Source of the DNA: Paenibacillus aurantius
Lineage (GTDB): Bacteria; Bacillota; Bacilli; Paenibacillales; NBRC-103111
Assembly: GCF_032268605.1 (NCBI RefSeq)
Contig: NZ_CP130318.1
Span: 1,147,001 to 1,211,000 of the forward strand
DNA length: 64,000 nucleotides
Direction of reading: 5' to 3'
This document shows positions 26,333 to 35,250 of the stretch, piece after piece; the first letter of the stretch is position 1; the number at the start of each line of letters is the position of its first letter. The position numbers were made by a program, and so were the translations under genes. The notes under the pieces are model-generated. The model did not search any database and had not been told where the DNA came from. It worked only from the letters and a program-made list of their open reading frames with translations.

Positions 26333-26395
26333 TTGACATTCCTTTTCCGGGTTGAATATAATGGGGATACCAAATATATGAATAAATGCTCATTT
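26333..26395 (+). promoter_or_regulatory. Metal-ATPase promoter with SmtB/CadC-type operator
   Basis: A -35 TTGACA (26333-26338), 18-base spacer and -10 TATAAT (26357-26362) are followed at 26376-26395 by ATATGAATA-AA-TGCTCATTT. This agrees with the 12-2-12 operator of SmtB/CzrA/CadC repressors (consensus-like TATGAACA-AA-TGTTCATA) at most positions and would sit on the first bases of the transcript. The likely ligand is the ArsR-family protein at 18781-19146. Confidence 0.75.
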
Positions 26396-26413
26396 GTTAA
26401 GGGGATGACAAGC

Positions 26414-28630
26414 ATGAGCCGTTCGAACGGGCAGCAGCAAACGCATAAGCAGGAGCTTCTTCTCCTGGGCTTGGACTGCGCCAACTGTGCGCAGAAGCTG
26501 GAAAGGGGAGTGAGCGGCATCCCGGGGGTGACCTCCTGCTCCGTCGATTTCCTGTCCCGCACGATGAGACTGGAAAGCCCGGCGGGACAGGAGGATGCCG
26601 TTCGGGAGGAAGCCGTCCGGAAGATCCGCTCCCTGGAGCCTCACATCCGGGTACAGAAAGCGGGCCGGGATGAGCATGGCCACGCTGATCACGCCGGTCA
26701 TGCCCATGCCCGGGAGGAAGAGGGGCGTTCGCATGACCACGGAGAGCATGGGCATTCCCACGATCACGGAGCCGGCGGCAGCCGGGTGCTGCTGATTCGG
26801 ATCGCGATTGGCCTGATCCTCACCGCAGTTGGGGTGTTCGCTCCGGTCTCCGGGCTGCCGGAGCTCGGCCTGTTCCTGCTCGCCTATGTCACGGTTGGGG
26901 GAACGGTTGTCCTGCAGGCGGTCCGCAACCTGGTGAGGGGTCAGGTGTTTGATGAGAATTTCCTGATGGCTCTCGCGACGATCGGGGCCTTTGCCATCGG
27001 GCAGTACGCCGAAGGGGTAGCCGTTATGCTGTTCTACCAGGCGGGCGAATGGTTCCAGGGACTGGCCGTTAACCGGTCCCGCCGGTCGATTCAGTCCTTG
27101 ATGGACATCCGTCCGGACTATGCCAATCTGCTTGCCGGCAGTGAAACGAAGCGTGTAAAACCCGAGCAGGTTCAGATCGGAGACCGCCTGCTCATCAAGC
27201 CGGGTGAGAAGGTGCCGCTTGACGGCATCGTGCGGGAGGGAAGCTCCCAGCTGGATACGTCCGCCCTGACGGGCGAATCCGTGCCGAGGGAGGTAGCGGA
27301 AGGCGATCCGGTGCTGAGCGGGTCCATCAACAAGAACGGGCTCTTGACCGTAGAGGTCACGAAGGGGTACGGGGAATCGACCGTTTCCAAAATTCTCGAG
27401 TTGGTCCGCGAGGCCAGCAGCCGGAAAGCCCCTACGGAGAATTTCATCACCCGGTTTGCCCGTACCTACACGCCCGCGGTGGTCGGGATCGCCGTGCTGC
27501 TCGCTGTGCTTCCTCCCCTGCTGGTGGAAGGAGCGACCTTTGGCGACTGGCTTTACCGGGCCTTGATCTTTCTCGTTATTTCTTGTCCGTGCGCCTTGGT
27601 TATTTCCATTCCTCTCGGATTTTTCGGCGGAATCGGAGCCGCTTCCCGGGCAGGGGTGCTTGTGAAGGGCGGCAGCTATCTCGAAGCGTTGAACGACGCG
27701 GCTTACGTCGTCTTTGACAAGACGGGGACGCTTACCAAAGGGGTCTTTCAAGTGACGGCCCTTAAGCCGTCCGGATCCTTCTCCCCGGAGGAGCTCCTCG
27801 AATACGCCGCTTACGCGGAGGCCCACTCGACCCATCCTATTGCGGAATCGATCCGCCAAGCTTACGGCAAAGCTTTGGACGGGAACCGGATGAGCGGGTA
27901 TAACGAAATCCCGGGACACGGGATTCAGGTAAGCGTAGGCGGAAAAGAGGTGCTCGCCGGCAACGCGAAGCTGATGGAAAGAGAAGGCGTTGCCTTTGCG
28001 CCCCCGGAAGATACCGGAACCTTGGTTCACGTGGCCATCGATCAAGCTTACGCCGGGTATATCGTCATTTCGGATGAAGTGAAGGAGAATGCGGCGGAAG
28101 CCATCCGGGCTCTCAAGCGTTACGGCATTCGCCGGACGGTTATGCTGACCGGCGATGCCCGGGCCACGGCAGAGGCGGTGGGCCGCCGGCTCGGGCTGGA
28201 CGAAGTCCATGCCGAGCTGCTCCCCCAACATAAGGTGGAGGAAATCGAGAAGCTGGATAAGCAGAAATCCGGGAAGGACAAAGTGATCTTTGTCGGCGAC
28301 GGGATTAACGATACTCCCGTTCTGGCGAGGGCGGATATCGGCGTCGCCATGGGAGGGCTCGGCTCGGATGCCGCCATCGAAGCCGCGGATATCGTCCTGA
28401 TGACCGACGAGCCGTCGAAGCTGCTCGCCGCCCTTCGCATCGCCCGGAAGACGCGGCGGATCGTATGGCAAAATATCGGGTTCGCTTTAGGGGTGAAGGG
28501 GATTTTCCTGCTGCTGGGGGCGTTGGGGTTCGCCACCATGTGGGAGGCCGTCTTCTCGGATGTCGGCGTTACGCTGCTGGCCGTCTTGAACGCCATGCGC
28601 ATACTGAAGGAAACGGGGAAAGAAGTCTAA
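26414..28630 (+). CDS. cadA: Zn/Cd/Pb/Co-exporting P1B-type ATPase (CadA/ZntA-like)
   Basis: The 738-residue pump has an N-terminal heavy-metal-binding domain with LDCANC, a histidine-rich stretch of HxH and HDH repeats (about residues 80-120), eight membrane helices, the transmembrane metal motif C391-P-C393 (SCPCALV), the TGES actuator loop (ALTGES), the phosphorylated aspartate D435 (DKTGT), the HP motif (THPIAES) and GDGINDTP. CPC plus the DxG-type helix 8 (DVGVTLLAVLNA) places it in the P1B-2 Zn/Cd/Pb group rather than with copper pumps. The start at 26414 lies nine bases after AAGGGG; longer frames reach back through the operator and promoter and cannot be right. Confidence 0.92.
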   Translation: MSRSNGQQQTHKQELLLLGLDCANCAQKLERGVSGIPGVTSCSVDFLSRTMRLESPAGQEDAVREEAVRKIRSLEPHIRVQKAGRDEHGHADHAGHAHAREEEGRSHDHGEHGHSHDHGAGGSRVLLIRIAIGLILTAVGVFAPVSGLPELGLFLLAYVTVGGTVVLQAVRNLVRGQVFDENFLMALATIGAFAIGQYAEGVAVMLFYQAGEWFQGLAVNRSRRSIQSLMDIRPDYANLLAGSETKRVKPEQVQIGDRLLIKPGEKVPLDGIVREGSSQLDTSALTGESVPREVAEGDPVLSGSINKNGLLTVEVTKGYGESTVSKILELVREASSRKAPTENFITRFARTYTPAVVGIAVLLAVLPPLLVEGATFGDWLYRALIFLVISCPCALVISIPLGFFGGIGAASRAGVLVKGGSYLEALNDAAYVVFDKTGTLTKGVFQVTALKPSGSFSPEELLEYAAYAEAHSTHPIAESIRQAYGKALDGNRMSGYNEIPGHGIQVSVGGKEVLAGNAKLMEREGVAFAPPEDTGTLVHVAIDQAYAGYIVISDEVKENAAEAIRALKRYGIRRTVMLTGDARATAEAVGRRLGLDEVHAELLPQHKVEEIEKLDKQKSGKDKVIFVGDGINDTPVLARADIGVAMGGLGSDAAIEAADIVLMTDEPSKLLAALRIARKTRRIVWQNIGFALGVKGIFLLLGALGFATMWEAVFSDVGVTLLAVLNAMRILKETGKEV

Positions 28631-28651
28631 CCGAGTGCCGGAAGGCCAACG

Positions 28652-28722
28652 GGAATGGTCCAGTGCCTTATCCAGTAACTTTATTTACGGATAAGGCACT
28701 AGGGGGCCATTCCTATTTTTAT
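28652..28722 (+). terminator. Composite hairpin terminator containing repeat copy 2
   Basis: Outer stem GGAATGG / CCATTCC and inner stem AGTGCCTTATCC / GGATAAGGCACT, followed by TATTTTTA. The inner arm is the repeat also found near 56-83 and 39117-39152. It ends the cadA transcript. Confidence 0.75.
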
Positions 28723-28732
28723 TGGGCTGTAT

Positions 28733-29290
28733 CTAAAGCTTCTCGAACGTGCGCAGCCGGGTAATCCTGTGGCAGACCCCGTAAAGAAGAATGTAAATGA
28801 AGAAGGACCACCAGCTCCGCCAGTGGAGAGGCTGGTAGAAGCCGAGCCATTGGAATAAAGCCTCCCCGGCAAAGGCGCTGATTCCCGCGAAAAGGACGGC
28901 CTTCAGAAGAGGGGAAGAATCAGGCTTGACCTGCATGAAGAACATGATCATGACCGGAATCAGGCAGAAATCCCAAGGGACGTAGCTAGGGATGGTGGGA
29001 ATGGCAAGTCCCGTATAGTACCAAAGTCCGTATTCCACTCCGATAAAATCAAACCAGGAGGAAATGATCAGAGCCATAAAGCCGCCAAGCAGAAGTCTTC
29101 CAGTGCTGTCCTTTTTGCGGAAGCGGAACCAGAGTGCCCAAGGGATCAGGGCAAAGCTCCACGACAGCCAGAAATCCCACTTAAAGAGAGTCTCGTGAGT
29201 CCAGTATTCGATATATTCCCGGTTGGTGGCGGAGACTTTCTTGAAGAATCCTCCGATTTTCTCGATCTTGTCCGGGTTCTGAAGCGGCAT
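28733..29290 (-). CDS. CBO0543-family integral membrane protein
   Basis: The 185-residue protein has a short cytoplasmic N-terminus and five predicted helices, rich in tryptophan and aromatic residues (WDFWLSWSFALIPWALWF, YVPWDFCLIP, YQPLHWRSWWSFFIYILLYG). This pattern fits the CBO0543 family of small membrane proteins of spore-formers, whose function is unknown. GGGGAGGGG precedes the ATG. The gene faces away from the sigma factor gene, and a predicted small RNA on the same strand lies 170 bases upstream of its start, so the RNA could alternatively be its leader. Confidence 0.7.
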   Translation of the reverse strand: MPLQNPDKIEKIGGFFKKVSATNREYIEYWTHETLFKWDFWLSWSFALIPWALWFRFRKKDSTGRLLLGGFMALIISSWFDFIGVEYGLWYYTGLAIPTIPSYVPWDFCLIPVMIMFFMQVKPDSSPLLKAVLFAGISAFAGEALFQWLGFYQPLHWRSWWSFFIYILLYGVCHRITRLRTFEKL

Positions 29291-29458
29291 GGCTTACCCC
29301 TCCCCAAGCATATATCTACAGGCTTCCCGTTCCCGCTTCTTCCTAACCGGATGGCTCGGCGGAGGAGAGATGCTTCAGGTGAAAGGAGCGCTCCGCCGTA
29401 GGCGGGCGTCTCGGCTTTGCTGATTCTGGCCTAGCTTGAACGGAGCACGGAGCCTATC

Positions 29459-29620
29459 AAAAAAGCCCACCCGAGCAGGCAGGCTGCTAGAGGGTGAGCA
29501 TAGGAAGGTCAAATGGTTAAAAAGATAGAGGAATAAAAAGCAGGAAAGGAGTTGCAGAATGGCGAAGAAAATGATAAGATAAAAGCTGTCACGTTCATCT
29601 TATCCATAATGATTCATACA
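29459..29620 (-). ncRNA. Predicted small RNA or attenuated leader, about 160 nt
   Basis: A consensus sigma-A promoter (29627-29655) points into this stretch on the minus strand, and it ends in a strong terminator: stem GC.CACCC-AGCAG / CTGCT-GGGTG.GC with six U residues (29459-29499). Near its 5' end there is a second perfect stem GATAAGAT / ATCTTATC (29573-29604) with a 16-base loop. The middle is pyrimidine-rich and unpaired, with CTCCTTTCC, complementary to purine-rich ribosome sites. It has no supported ORF (a 29-codon frame lacks a ribosome site). Stem-loop, unstructured pyrimidine stretch and terminator is a classic trans-acting sRNA layout; a leader of the CBO0543 gene is the alternative. 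Confidence 0.55.
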
Positions 29621-29626
29621 TAATTA

Positions 29627-29655
29627 ATTATATCATAATGGCGGGTGGATGTCAA
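29627..29655 (-). promoter_or_regulatory. Consensus sigma-A promoter of the predicted small RNA
   Basis: On the minus strand TTGACA (29655-29650), a 17-base spacer and TATAAT (29632-29627): both hexamers perfect and the spacing optimal. It points away from the sigma factor gene. Confidence 0.75.
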
Positions 29656-29698
29656 CTAGGCTATTCTAACGGAAACCAACTTAAGGGAGGTCGGAAGA

Positions 29699-30637
<939 letters not shown>

Positions 30638-30659
30638 GCCACAAGCTTGAGAGTGGGGA

Positions 30660-30689
30660 AGAGAGGCGTCCGTAGGGACGTCTCTTTTT
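30660..30689 (+). terminator. Terminator of the sigma factor gene
   Basis: Stem AGAGGCGTCC / GGGACGTCTCT (one mismatch) followed by TTTTT, 25 bases after the stop codon. Confidence 0.75.
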
Positions 30690-30801
30690 GCTGCACCGGC
30701 AACGGGTGAGGAGCGAAGGGCCGTCTTTTTTGGGCGGGGCAAGCATAAAGTGATCAAGAGGACGATGGTGCCCATCGGCGAGCCAAGGAGGGAGGCCGTT
30801 C

Positions 30802-31608
30802 ATGACACTGGTCAAGCGGAGGTGGAAAAGCCGGCCGCGCTCCAAAAGCATAAAGCGGAATATTTTCATCACGCTGGTGATCCTTCTGCTGGTGTCGCTT
30901 CAATCCTTCATCTACATCGAGAAGAACCTGAAGCCGCCGCTCATGAACCTGGCCAAAATCCGGCTGAAGCAGCTCGCCACCCAATCGATCAACTCGGCCA
31001 TTACGGATCATATTGCCCAGGGAACCCAATTCGACAAGCTCATCGAGTGGAGAACGGACAATGCCGGCAAGACGGCCGGCTTCATGCTGAATTATGCCGA
31101 GCATGTGAAGATAACAGCCGATACGGTTAACCGCGTCAACAGCACGCTGGCCAACCTCAAAGCCATGCCTGAGCACATTCCCTTGGGGCAGGCGATGAAC
31201 AGCGCCATTCTCGCCTCGTTCGGGCCGGATATTCCAATCCGGCTGGTGCCGGCCGGGGCGGCCAAGGTCGATCTTAACACGCGCTCGCAAAATGTAGGAA
31301 TCAACATGGTGCTGGTGGAGGTATACATCCGGATCATCGCGGAGGTTACGATCATCATCCCATTCGATGCGGAGCCGGAGATCGTCGAGACCGAGCTTCC
31401 CATCTCGTACGTGCTCGTCGTCGGGGATACCCCAATGTACTACATGGACAACAAAGGCAATCCCGTAGGAGGGACGCTGCCTCCGAACGTCTCGCTGCCG
31501 AATCTCAGCGTGGGCCCCGGGGCGGCCCAGGGAGGAAGCTCCGGTCCATCCACCATGACCGGGTCGGGCGTAACGGGCAGCGGCGCTTCGGATAAAGCCG
31601 GGAAATAA
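30802..31608 (+). CDS. yunB: Sporulation protein YunB
   Basis: The 268-residue protein has a basic N-terminus, one membrane helix near residues 17-37 and an outward domain with the conserved opening IEKNLKPPLMNLAKIRLKQL, matching YunB, a mother-cell sporulation protein. The C-terminal 40 residues are rich in glycine, serine and proline and look disordered. A CATAAAGT element about 65 bases upstream resembles a sigma-E -10 but its -35 is poor. It is convergent with the ECF41 sigma gene, whose stop codon lies three bases past the yunB stop; there is no terminator between them. Confidence 0.82.
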   Translation: MTLVKRRWKSRPRSKSIKRNIFITLVILLLVSLQSFIYIEKNLKPPLMNLAKIRLKQLATQSINSAITDHIAQGTQFDKLIEWRTDNAGKTAGFMLNYAEHVKITADTVNRVNSTLANLKAMPEHIPLGQAMNSAILASFGPDIPIRLVPAGAAKVDLNTRSQNVGINMVLVEVYIRIIAEVTIIIPFDAEPEIVETELPISYVLVVGDTPMYYMDNKGNPVGGTLPPNVSLPNLSVGPGAAQGGSSGPSTMTGSGVTGSGASDKAGK

Positions 31609-31611
31609 ATT

Positions 31612-32472
31612 TTATTTGATGACATGACTCAGTTTATCGGGGTTTCGGACAATGTATAAGTTACGAATCAAATGGCCCTCGACATGAAGCATCAACACCG
31701 AATCAACGCCCTTACGGGATGAAAGAATAATTCCGGGTTGCCCATTTATTTCAACGACTTTAACCGCAGCTTCATCCGTGGTAGAAACCTGGCGGATCGG
31801 ACCAAGAAGAAACCGTGCCACACGATCCGGCGTTATGATCGGATTGATGGCGGCTTGGACTTTGCCTCCTCCATCGGAGACTAGTATAACCTCCTGATCA
31901 AGCATGGATAAGAGTTGATTCATGTTCCCTTGTTTGAGTGCGGCTAAGAAGCCATAGACCCACTCATAGTCAGCTGACTCCCGATGAACCAGATCCTCGG
32001 AGGTAAGCCCCATCTTGGCATGCGCACGGCTGAAGAGCTTGCGGCAATTCGCTTCGCTTTTCTCAACGAGTGTGGCGATCTCCTGATAATCAAAACCCAA
32101 CGCCTCACGAAGAACAAAAACGGCCCGTTCCGATGGGGTCAGCCGCTCTAAGAGAGCGATCATGGCATAAGACAAGAGATCGTCCCGGACGACCGATTCC
32201 ATCGAATCCTCATTCGAACTTAAGAAGGGCTCCGGAAGCCATTCCCCAAAATATTCCTCCCGCCTCTTACGCGCCGATTTGTATAAATCCCGGCAGCGGT
32301 TCGTGACCATTTTACACAGATAAGCTTTCGGTTCAGCCAATTTATCTTCCGGCACGTCGTAGACCTTTAGAAATACATCCTGAACAACATCCTCCGCATC
32401 CGATACCGATCCGGTCAGTTGATAGGCGAGCTTGAACAACAGCCTCTTATACTTCGTATACAGCTCCTGCAT
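31612..32472 (-). CDS. ECF41-family (SigJ-like) sigma factor
   Basis: The 286-residue protein has an ECF core: region 2 (LAYQLTGSVSDAEDVVQDVFLK) and region 4 (LTPSERAVFVLREALGFDYQEIATL). A SnoaL-like C-terminal domain of about 100 residues follows. The three diagnostic ECF41 motifs are visible: linker WLPEP, DGGGK in the extension and a terminal NPDKL. In this group the extension replaces a separate anti-sigma factor. A TGTCACA-N16-CGTT promoter lies upstream of its own gene, indicating autoregulation, and the same element stands before the CMD-fold gene at 36418, its expected partner. A ger operon separates the two. Confidence 0.92.
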   Translation of the reverse strand: MQELYTKYKRLLFKLAYQLTGSVSDAEDVVQDVFLKVYDVPEDKLAEPKAYLCKMVTNRCRDLYKSARKRREEYFGEWLPEPFLSSNEDSMESVVRDDLLSYAMIALLERLTPSERAVFVLREALGFDYQEIATLVEKSEANCRKLFSRAHAKMGLTSEDLVHRESADYEWVYGFLAALKQGNMNQLLSMLDQEVILVSDGGGKVQAAINPIITPDRVARFLLGPIRQVSTTDEAAVKVVEINGQPGIILSSRKGVDSVLMLHVEGHLIRNLYIVRNPDKLSHVIK

Positions 32473-32524
32473 CTATTCCCTTCCATTCTTTTTTTAATTT
32501 TTCGCCAATTTCCGCTAGTAATAA

Positions 32525-32551
32525 AACGAGAATAGGGACGGTTTTGTGACA
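32525..32551 (-). promoter_or_regulatory. ECF41-type autoregulatory promoter
   Basis: On the minus strand TGTCACA (32551-32545), a 16-base spacer, then CGTT (32528-32525), 53 bases before the sigma gene start. The -35 heptamer equals the known ECF41 element; the reported -10 is CGTC. The arrangement is identical at 36341-36367. Confidence 0.75.
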
Positions 32552-32572
32552 AGGACAAGCAAAAACCGCATA

Positions 32573-32602
32573 GGATAAGATCCCCCCGCACCGTTCATAA
32601 TA
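32573..32602 (+). promoter_or_regulatory. Possible sigma-G promoter of ger operon 1
   Basis: GGATA, an 18-base spacer and CATAATA, 23 bases before the GerA-type start codon. The -10 is perfect for sigma-G; the -35 has one mismatch (second base). Germinant receptor operons are normally transcribed by sigma-G in the forespore. Confidence 0.55.
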
Positions 32603-32624
32603 TCCACCAAGGGGGTGACCATCC

Positions 32625-34073
32625 ATGAGTTCCATAAGCACGAGTATTAAAGCTAATGAAGCCTATCTCCGAAACCAATTCGAAAGTTGCTCGGACGTGG
32701 TATTCCGCTCTTTTATTTTAGAGGATGAAACCCTATTGTTGATTGTCTATCTTGATGGAATGACTCAACTGCAAAGCGTAGAGAGCAACATTCTTAAACC
32801 GCTTCTTTATAGCGGGTTACCGCAGGGCCTGGACCGAATGCAGTCTCTTGCCGGGATGTTCAGCCGCGAATGGCTTCCTTTAACGAATGTAAAAAAGGAT
32901 GAATCCCTCGAAGACCTGGTCCATCATATCCTGCAAGGAAGTTTGGGAATATTGGTAGATGGCGAAGCTTCTGCGCTCCTCCTGCAGGTCCAAGGCTATG
33001 AGAAGAGAAGCATCGAAGAACCGAAAAAAGAATCGACCTTGCGCGGATCCAAGGAAGGTTTCGTCGAGAATATCCGGACGAATACGTCGCTCATTAGACG
33101 AAGGATCCTTCACCCGCATCTAAAGATGGAGTCTTATACGATAGGCAAATACACGCAGACCGAAGTGGTTCTTACTTACATGCAGGGCCTTGCGGACGAG
33201 AAAGTATTATCGGAAGTAAGGAAAAAGCTCGGCGAGATCGAATTAGACGGTGTCATCGATTCCGCCTATATCGAAGAATGGCTCGAGAACCGCCCTTTCT
33301 CCATCTTCTCGCAAATCCAGAATACCGAACGTCCGGATATCGTGACCGCCTGTTTACTAGAGGGAAAAGTCGCTCTCCTTACGAACGGAACCCCCTTTGC
33401 CCTTATTCTTCCCATTACCTTCTGGTCAGGTCTTCAATCGGCGGACGACTATTTCGAGAGATTTGTATTCGTCATTTTAACCCGGTTCATCCGATACCTG
33501 ATGACCTTCATCTCTTTCTCCCTGCCTGCTTTGTACGTAGCACTGACGACCTTCCATCCGGAGATGATCCCCAGCACGCTCATGCTCAGTATCGCGGCCG
33601 CGAGGCAAAGCTCGCCGTTTCCGACCGTAATCGAAGTCTTTCTAATGATGATCATATTCGACGGTTTGCAAGAAGCCGGCGTTCATCTTCCCACTCAGCT
33701 CGGTTCGGTCGTCAGCATCATTGGAGCGCTGATAATCGGACAAGCCGCCGTCGAAGCCGGCATCATATCGACGCCGATCATCATCGTCATATCCTTAACG
33801 GGCATCGCGGCTTACACGATCCCGAGATATAGCGCTGCCCTTCCCTTTCGAATCATCCGGTACCTTCTGCTGTTCATTTCGGCCCTGCTCGGCTTCATGG
33901 GCTTTGCGTTAGGCATGATCTTCTTAATGATTCACCTCGTCATGCTCGAATCCTTCGGTAAGCCGTTTATGAGCCCGATAGCCCCGTTCGACGGCAAACG
34001 GTTTAGAGACCTGATCATCCGCTATCCCTTCTGGATCAAGAATGGCCGGAATAAGAAAGAGCGTCAGACATGA
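32625..34073 (+). CDS. Spore germinant receptor A subunit (GerA/GerKA family)
   Basis: The 482-residue protein has a large hydrophilic N-terminal half, including the family block LRGSKEGFVENIRTNTSLIRRR near residue 145, and about five membrane helices in the C-terminal half (from about residue 265). It ends with the conserved PFDGKRFRDLIIRYPFW-type tail. It forms the germinant receptor in the spore inner membrane with the B and C subunits encoded next, here in A-C-B order. A sigma-G-like promoter lies in front and AAGGGGGTG precedes the ATG. The stop overlaps the next start by four bases. Confidence 0.9.
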   Translation: MSSISTSIKANEAYLRNQFESCSDVVFRSFILEDETLLLIVYLDGMTQLQSVESNILKPLLYSGLPQGLDRMQSLAGMFSREWLPLTNVKKDESLEDLVHHILQGSLGILVDGEASALLLQVQGYEKRSIEEPKKESTLRGSKEGFVENIRTNTSLIRRRILHPHLKMESYTIGKYTQTEVVLTYMQGLADEKVLSEVRKKLGEIELDGVIDSAYIEEWLENRPFSIFSQIQNTERPDIVTACLLEGKVALLTNGTPFALILPITFWSGLQSADDYFERFVFVILTRFIRYLMTFISFSLPALYVALTTFHPEMIPSTLMLSIAAARQSSPFPTVIEVFLMMIIFDGLQEAGVHLPTQLGSVVSIIGALIIGQAAVEAGIISTPIIIVISLTGIAAYTIPRYSAALPFRIIRYLLLFISALLGFMGFALGMIFLMIHLVMLESFGKPFMSPIAPFDGKRFRDLIIRYPFWIKNGRNKKERQT

Positions 34074-35227
34074 TCCGATTCGTCCTCCTGGCTTGCGTCT
34101 CTCTTACCCTTGCGCTTATTTCCTCCGGCTGCACGGATTTTGTCGAACCGAATCAACTGGCTGGCGTCTTGGGGACGGCGATTGATCATGGCGAGGACGG
34201 GATGATTGAAGTCAGCCATCAGATCGTTATCCCTTCTCAGCTGGAAGGCCCGTCTAAGGGAGGAGGCTCCGGCAATTCGAATCCTTTTCTCGTCATGTCC
34301 GCCACAGGCCAGGATGTTTTCCAAGCCACTCAGAAAATCCAGTTTAAAATGTCCCGCCGATTGATTACGAACCATCGCAGCATAATCGCGATCAGCGAAG
34401 AGTATTTCCGGCGGAACGACGTAAGAAAACTGTTCGATAAACTGTTCCGGGATCCTGCCAACAATCTGAGGGACATCATCGTCCTGATTAAAGGAAGCAG
34501 CGCCAAGGAGTTCATCATGCTTAAGCATCCCATAGAATCTCTCTCCAGCATAGGCGCTGCAAAAGAGCTGCAGATTAACGGGATGAGCGGGTTCTCCTCG
34601 AGGCAATTCCTTATCGATAGCTTCTTGAAAGGGAGCCGGCCTCTGATCCCGGTCCTCCAAATCGAAAGTTTGAAGAGGAGCCCTAAAAAAACCGATCCGA
34701 CTGCCCTCTTATCCGGTTTCGCCGTTTTGGACCATAATCTTAAAATCAAAGGATTATTGGATGTCGAGGAAGGCTCCGGAGCCCTCTGGATGATGGGAAA
34801 AGGCACCTATCATGGGGCAACGGTCCCATGGAAAAATGGCATAGTATCGCTGCGTTTAACCCAACTTCACCGCCGGATTTCCTCCGCTGCCGGCCAGGAT
34901 CCGAAACGCATCGTTTTAACCGTGAAGGCGCAGGCTTACCTTCTGGAAAATTCATCCCAACGGGACATGTCCGAGGCCGATAACATGGTCGAGCTTCAGA
35001 AGGGAATTAACGAGCAAATCCAAAAGGAATTGCAGGGTACGATAGATAAAGTCCAGCGGTGGGGGCCAGATGTATTCGGCATCGGCGAGTACCTTCATCG
35101 CCAAAACCCTTATTGGTGGAAATCCCAGGAAGACGATTGGGATGAAAAATTTAAGAATATAGACGTTAGCGTCAAAGCGGATATTCTGCTCCGATCCACC
35201 GGAGTGAGCGGCGCACCTTTGAAATGA
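34070..35227 (+). CDS. Germinant receptor C subunit, lipoprotein (Ger(x)C family)
   Basis: The 385-residue protein starts with a lipoprotein signal ending LISSGC (lipobox cysteine near residue 19) and follows the Ger(x)C plan: N-terminal domain with SRRLITNHRSIIAISEEYF near residue 110, and a C-terminal domain ending with the IDVSVKADILLRSTGV strand. It attaches to the outer face of the inner spore membrane. It lies between the A and B genes, an order different from ger operon 2 in this window. ATGA overlap with the A gene shows coupled translation. Confidence 0.9.
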   Translation: MIRFVLLACVSLTLALISSGCTDFVEPNQLAGVLGTAIDHGEDGMIEVSHQIVIPSQLEGPSKGGGSGNSNPFLVMSATGQDVFQATQKIQFKMSRRLITNHRSIIAISEEYFRRNDVRKLFDKLFRDPANNLRDIIVLIKGSSAKEFIMLKHPIESLSSIGAAKELQINGMSGFSSRQFLIDSFLKGSRPLIPVLQIESLKRSPKKTDPTALLSGFAVLDHNLKIKGLLDVEEGSGALWMMGKGTYHGATVPWKNGIVSLRLTQLHRRISSAAGQDPKRIVLTVKAQAYLLENSSQRDMSEADNMVELQKGINEQIQKELQGTIDKVQRWGPDVFGIGEYLHRQNPYWWKSQEDDWDEKFKNIDVSVKADILLRSTGVSGAPLK

Positions 35228-35250
35228 ATACGGAGAGGAAGGGATGCCGG

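Noticed and set aside
26390-28471. Open reading frame of nearly 700 codons antisense to the metal ATPase gene
   Set aside because: It is a GC-bias shadow: composition is extremely rich in arginine, glycine and histidine, it has no family motifs, and the plus-strand P-type ATPase motifs are complete.
29544-29581. Seven-codon ORF with a strong ribosome site (GGAAAGGAG) on the plus strand before the sigma gene
   Set aside because: Considered as a leader peptide, but there is no attenuator structure linked to it on the plus strand, and the same bases are explained by the pyrimidine stretch of the minus-strand RNA.
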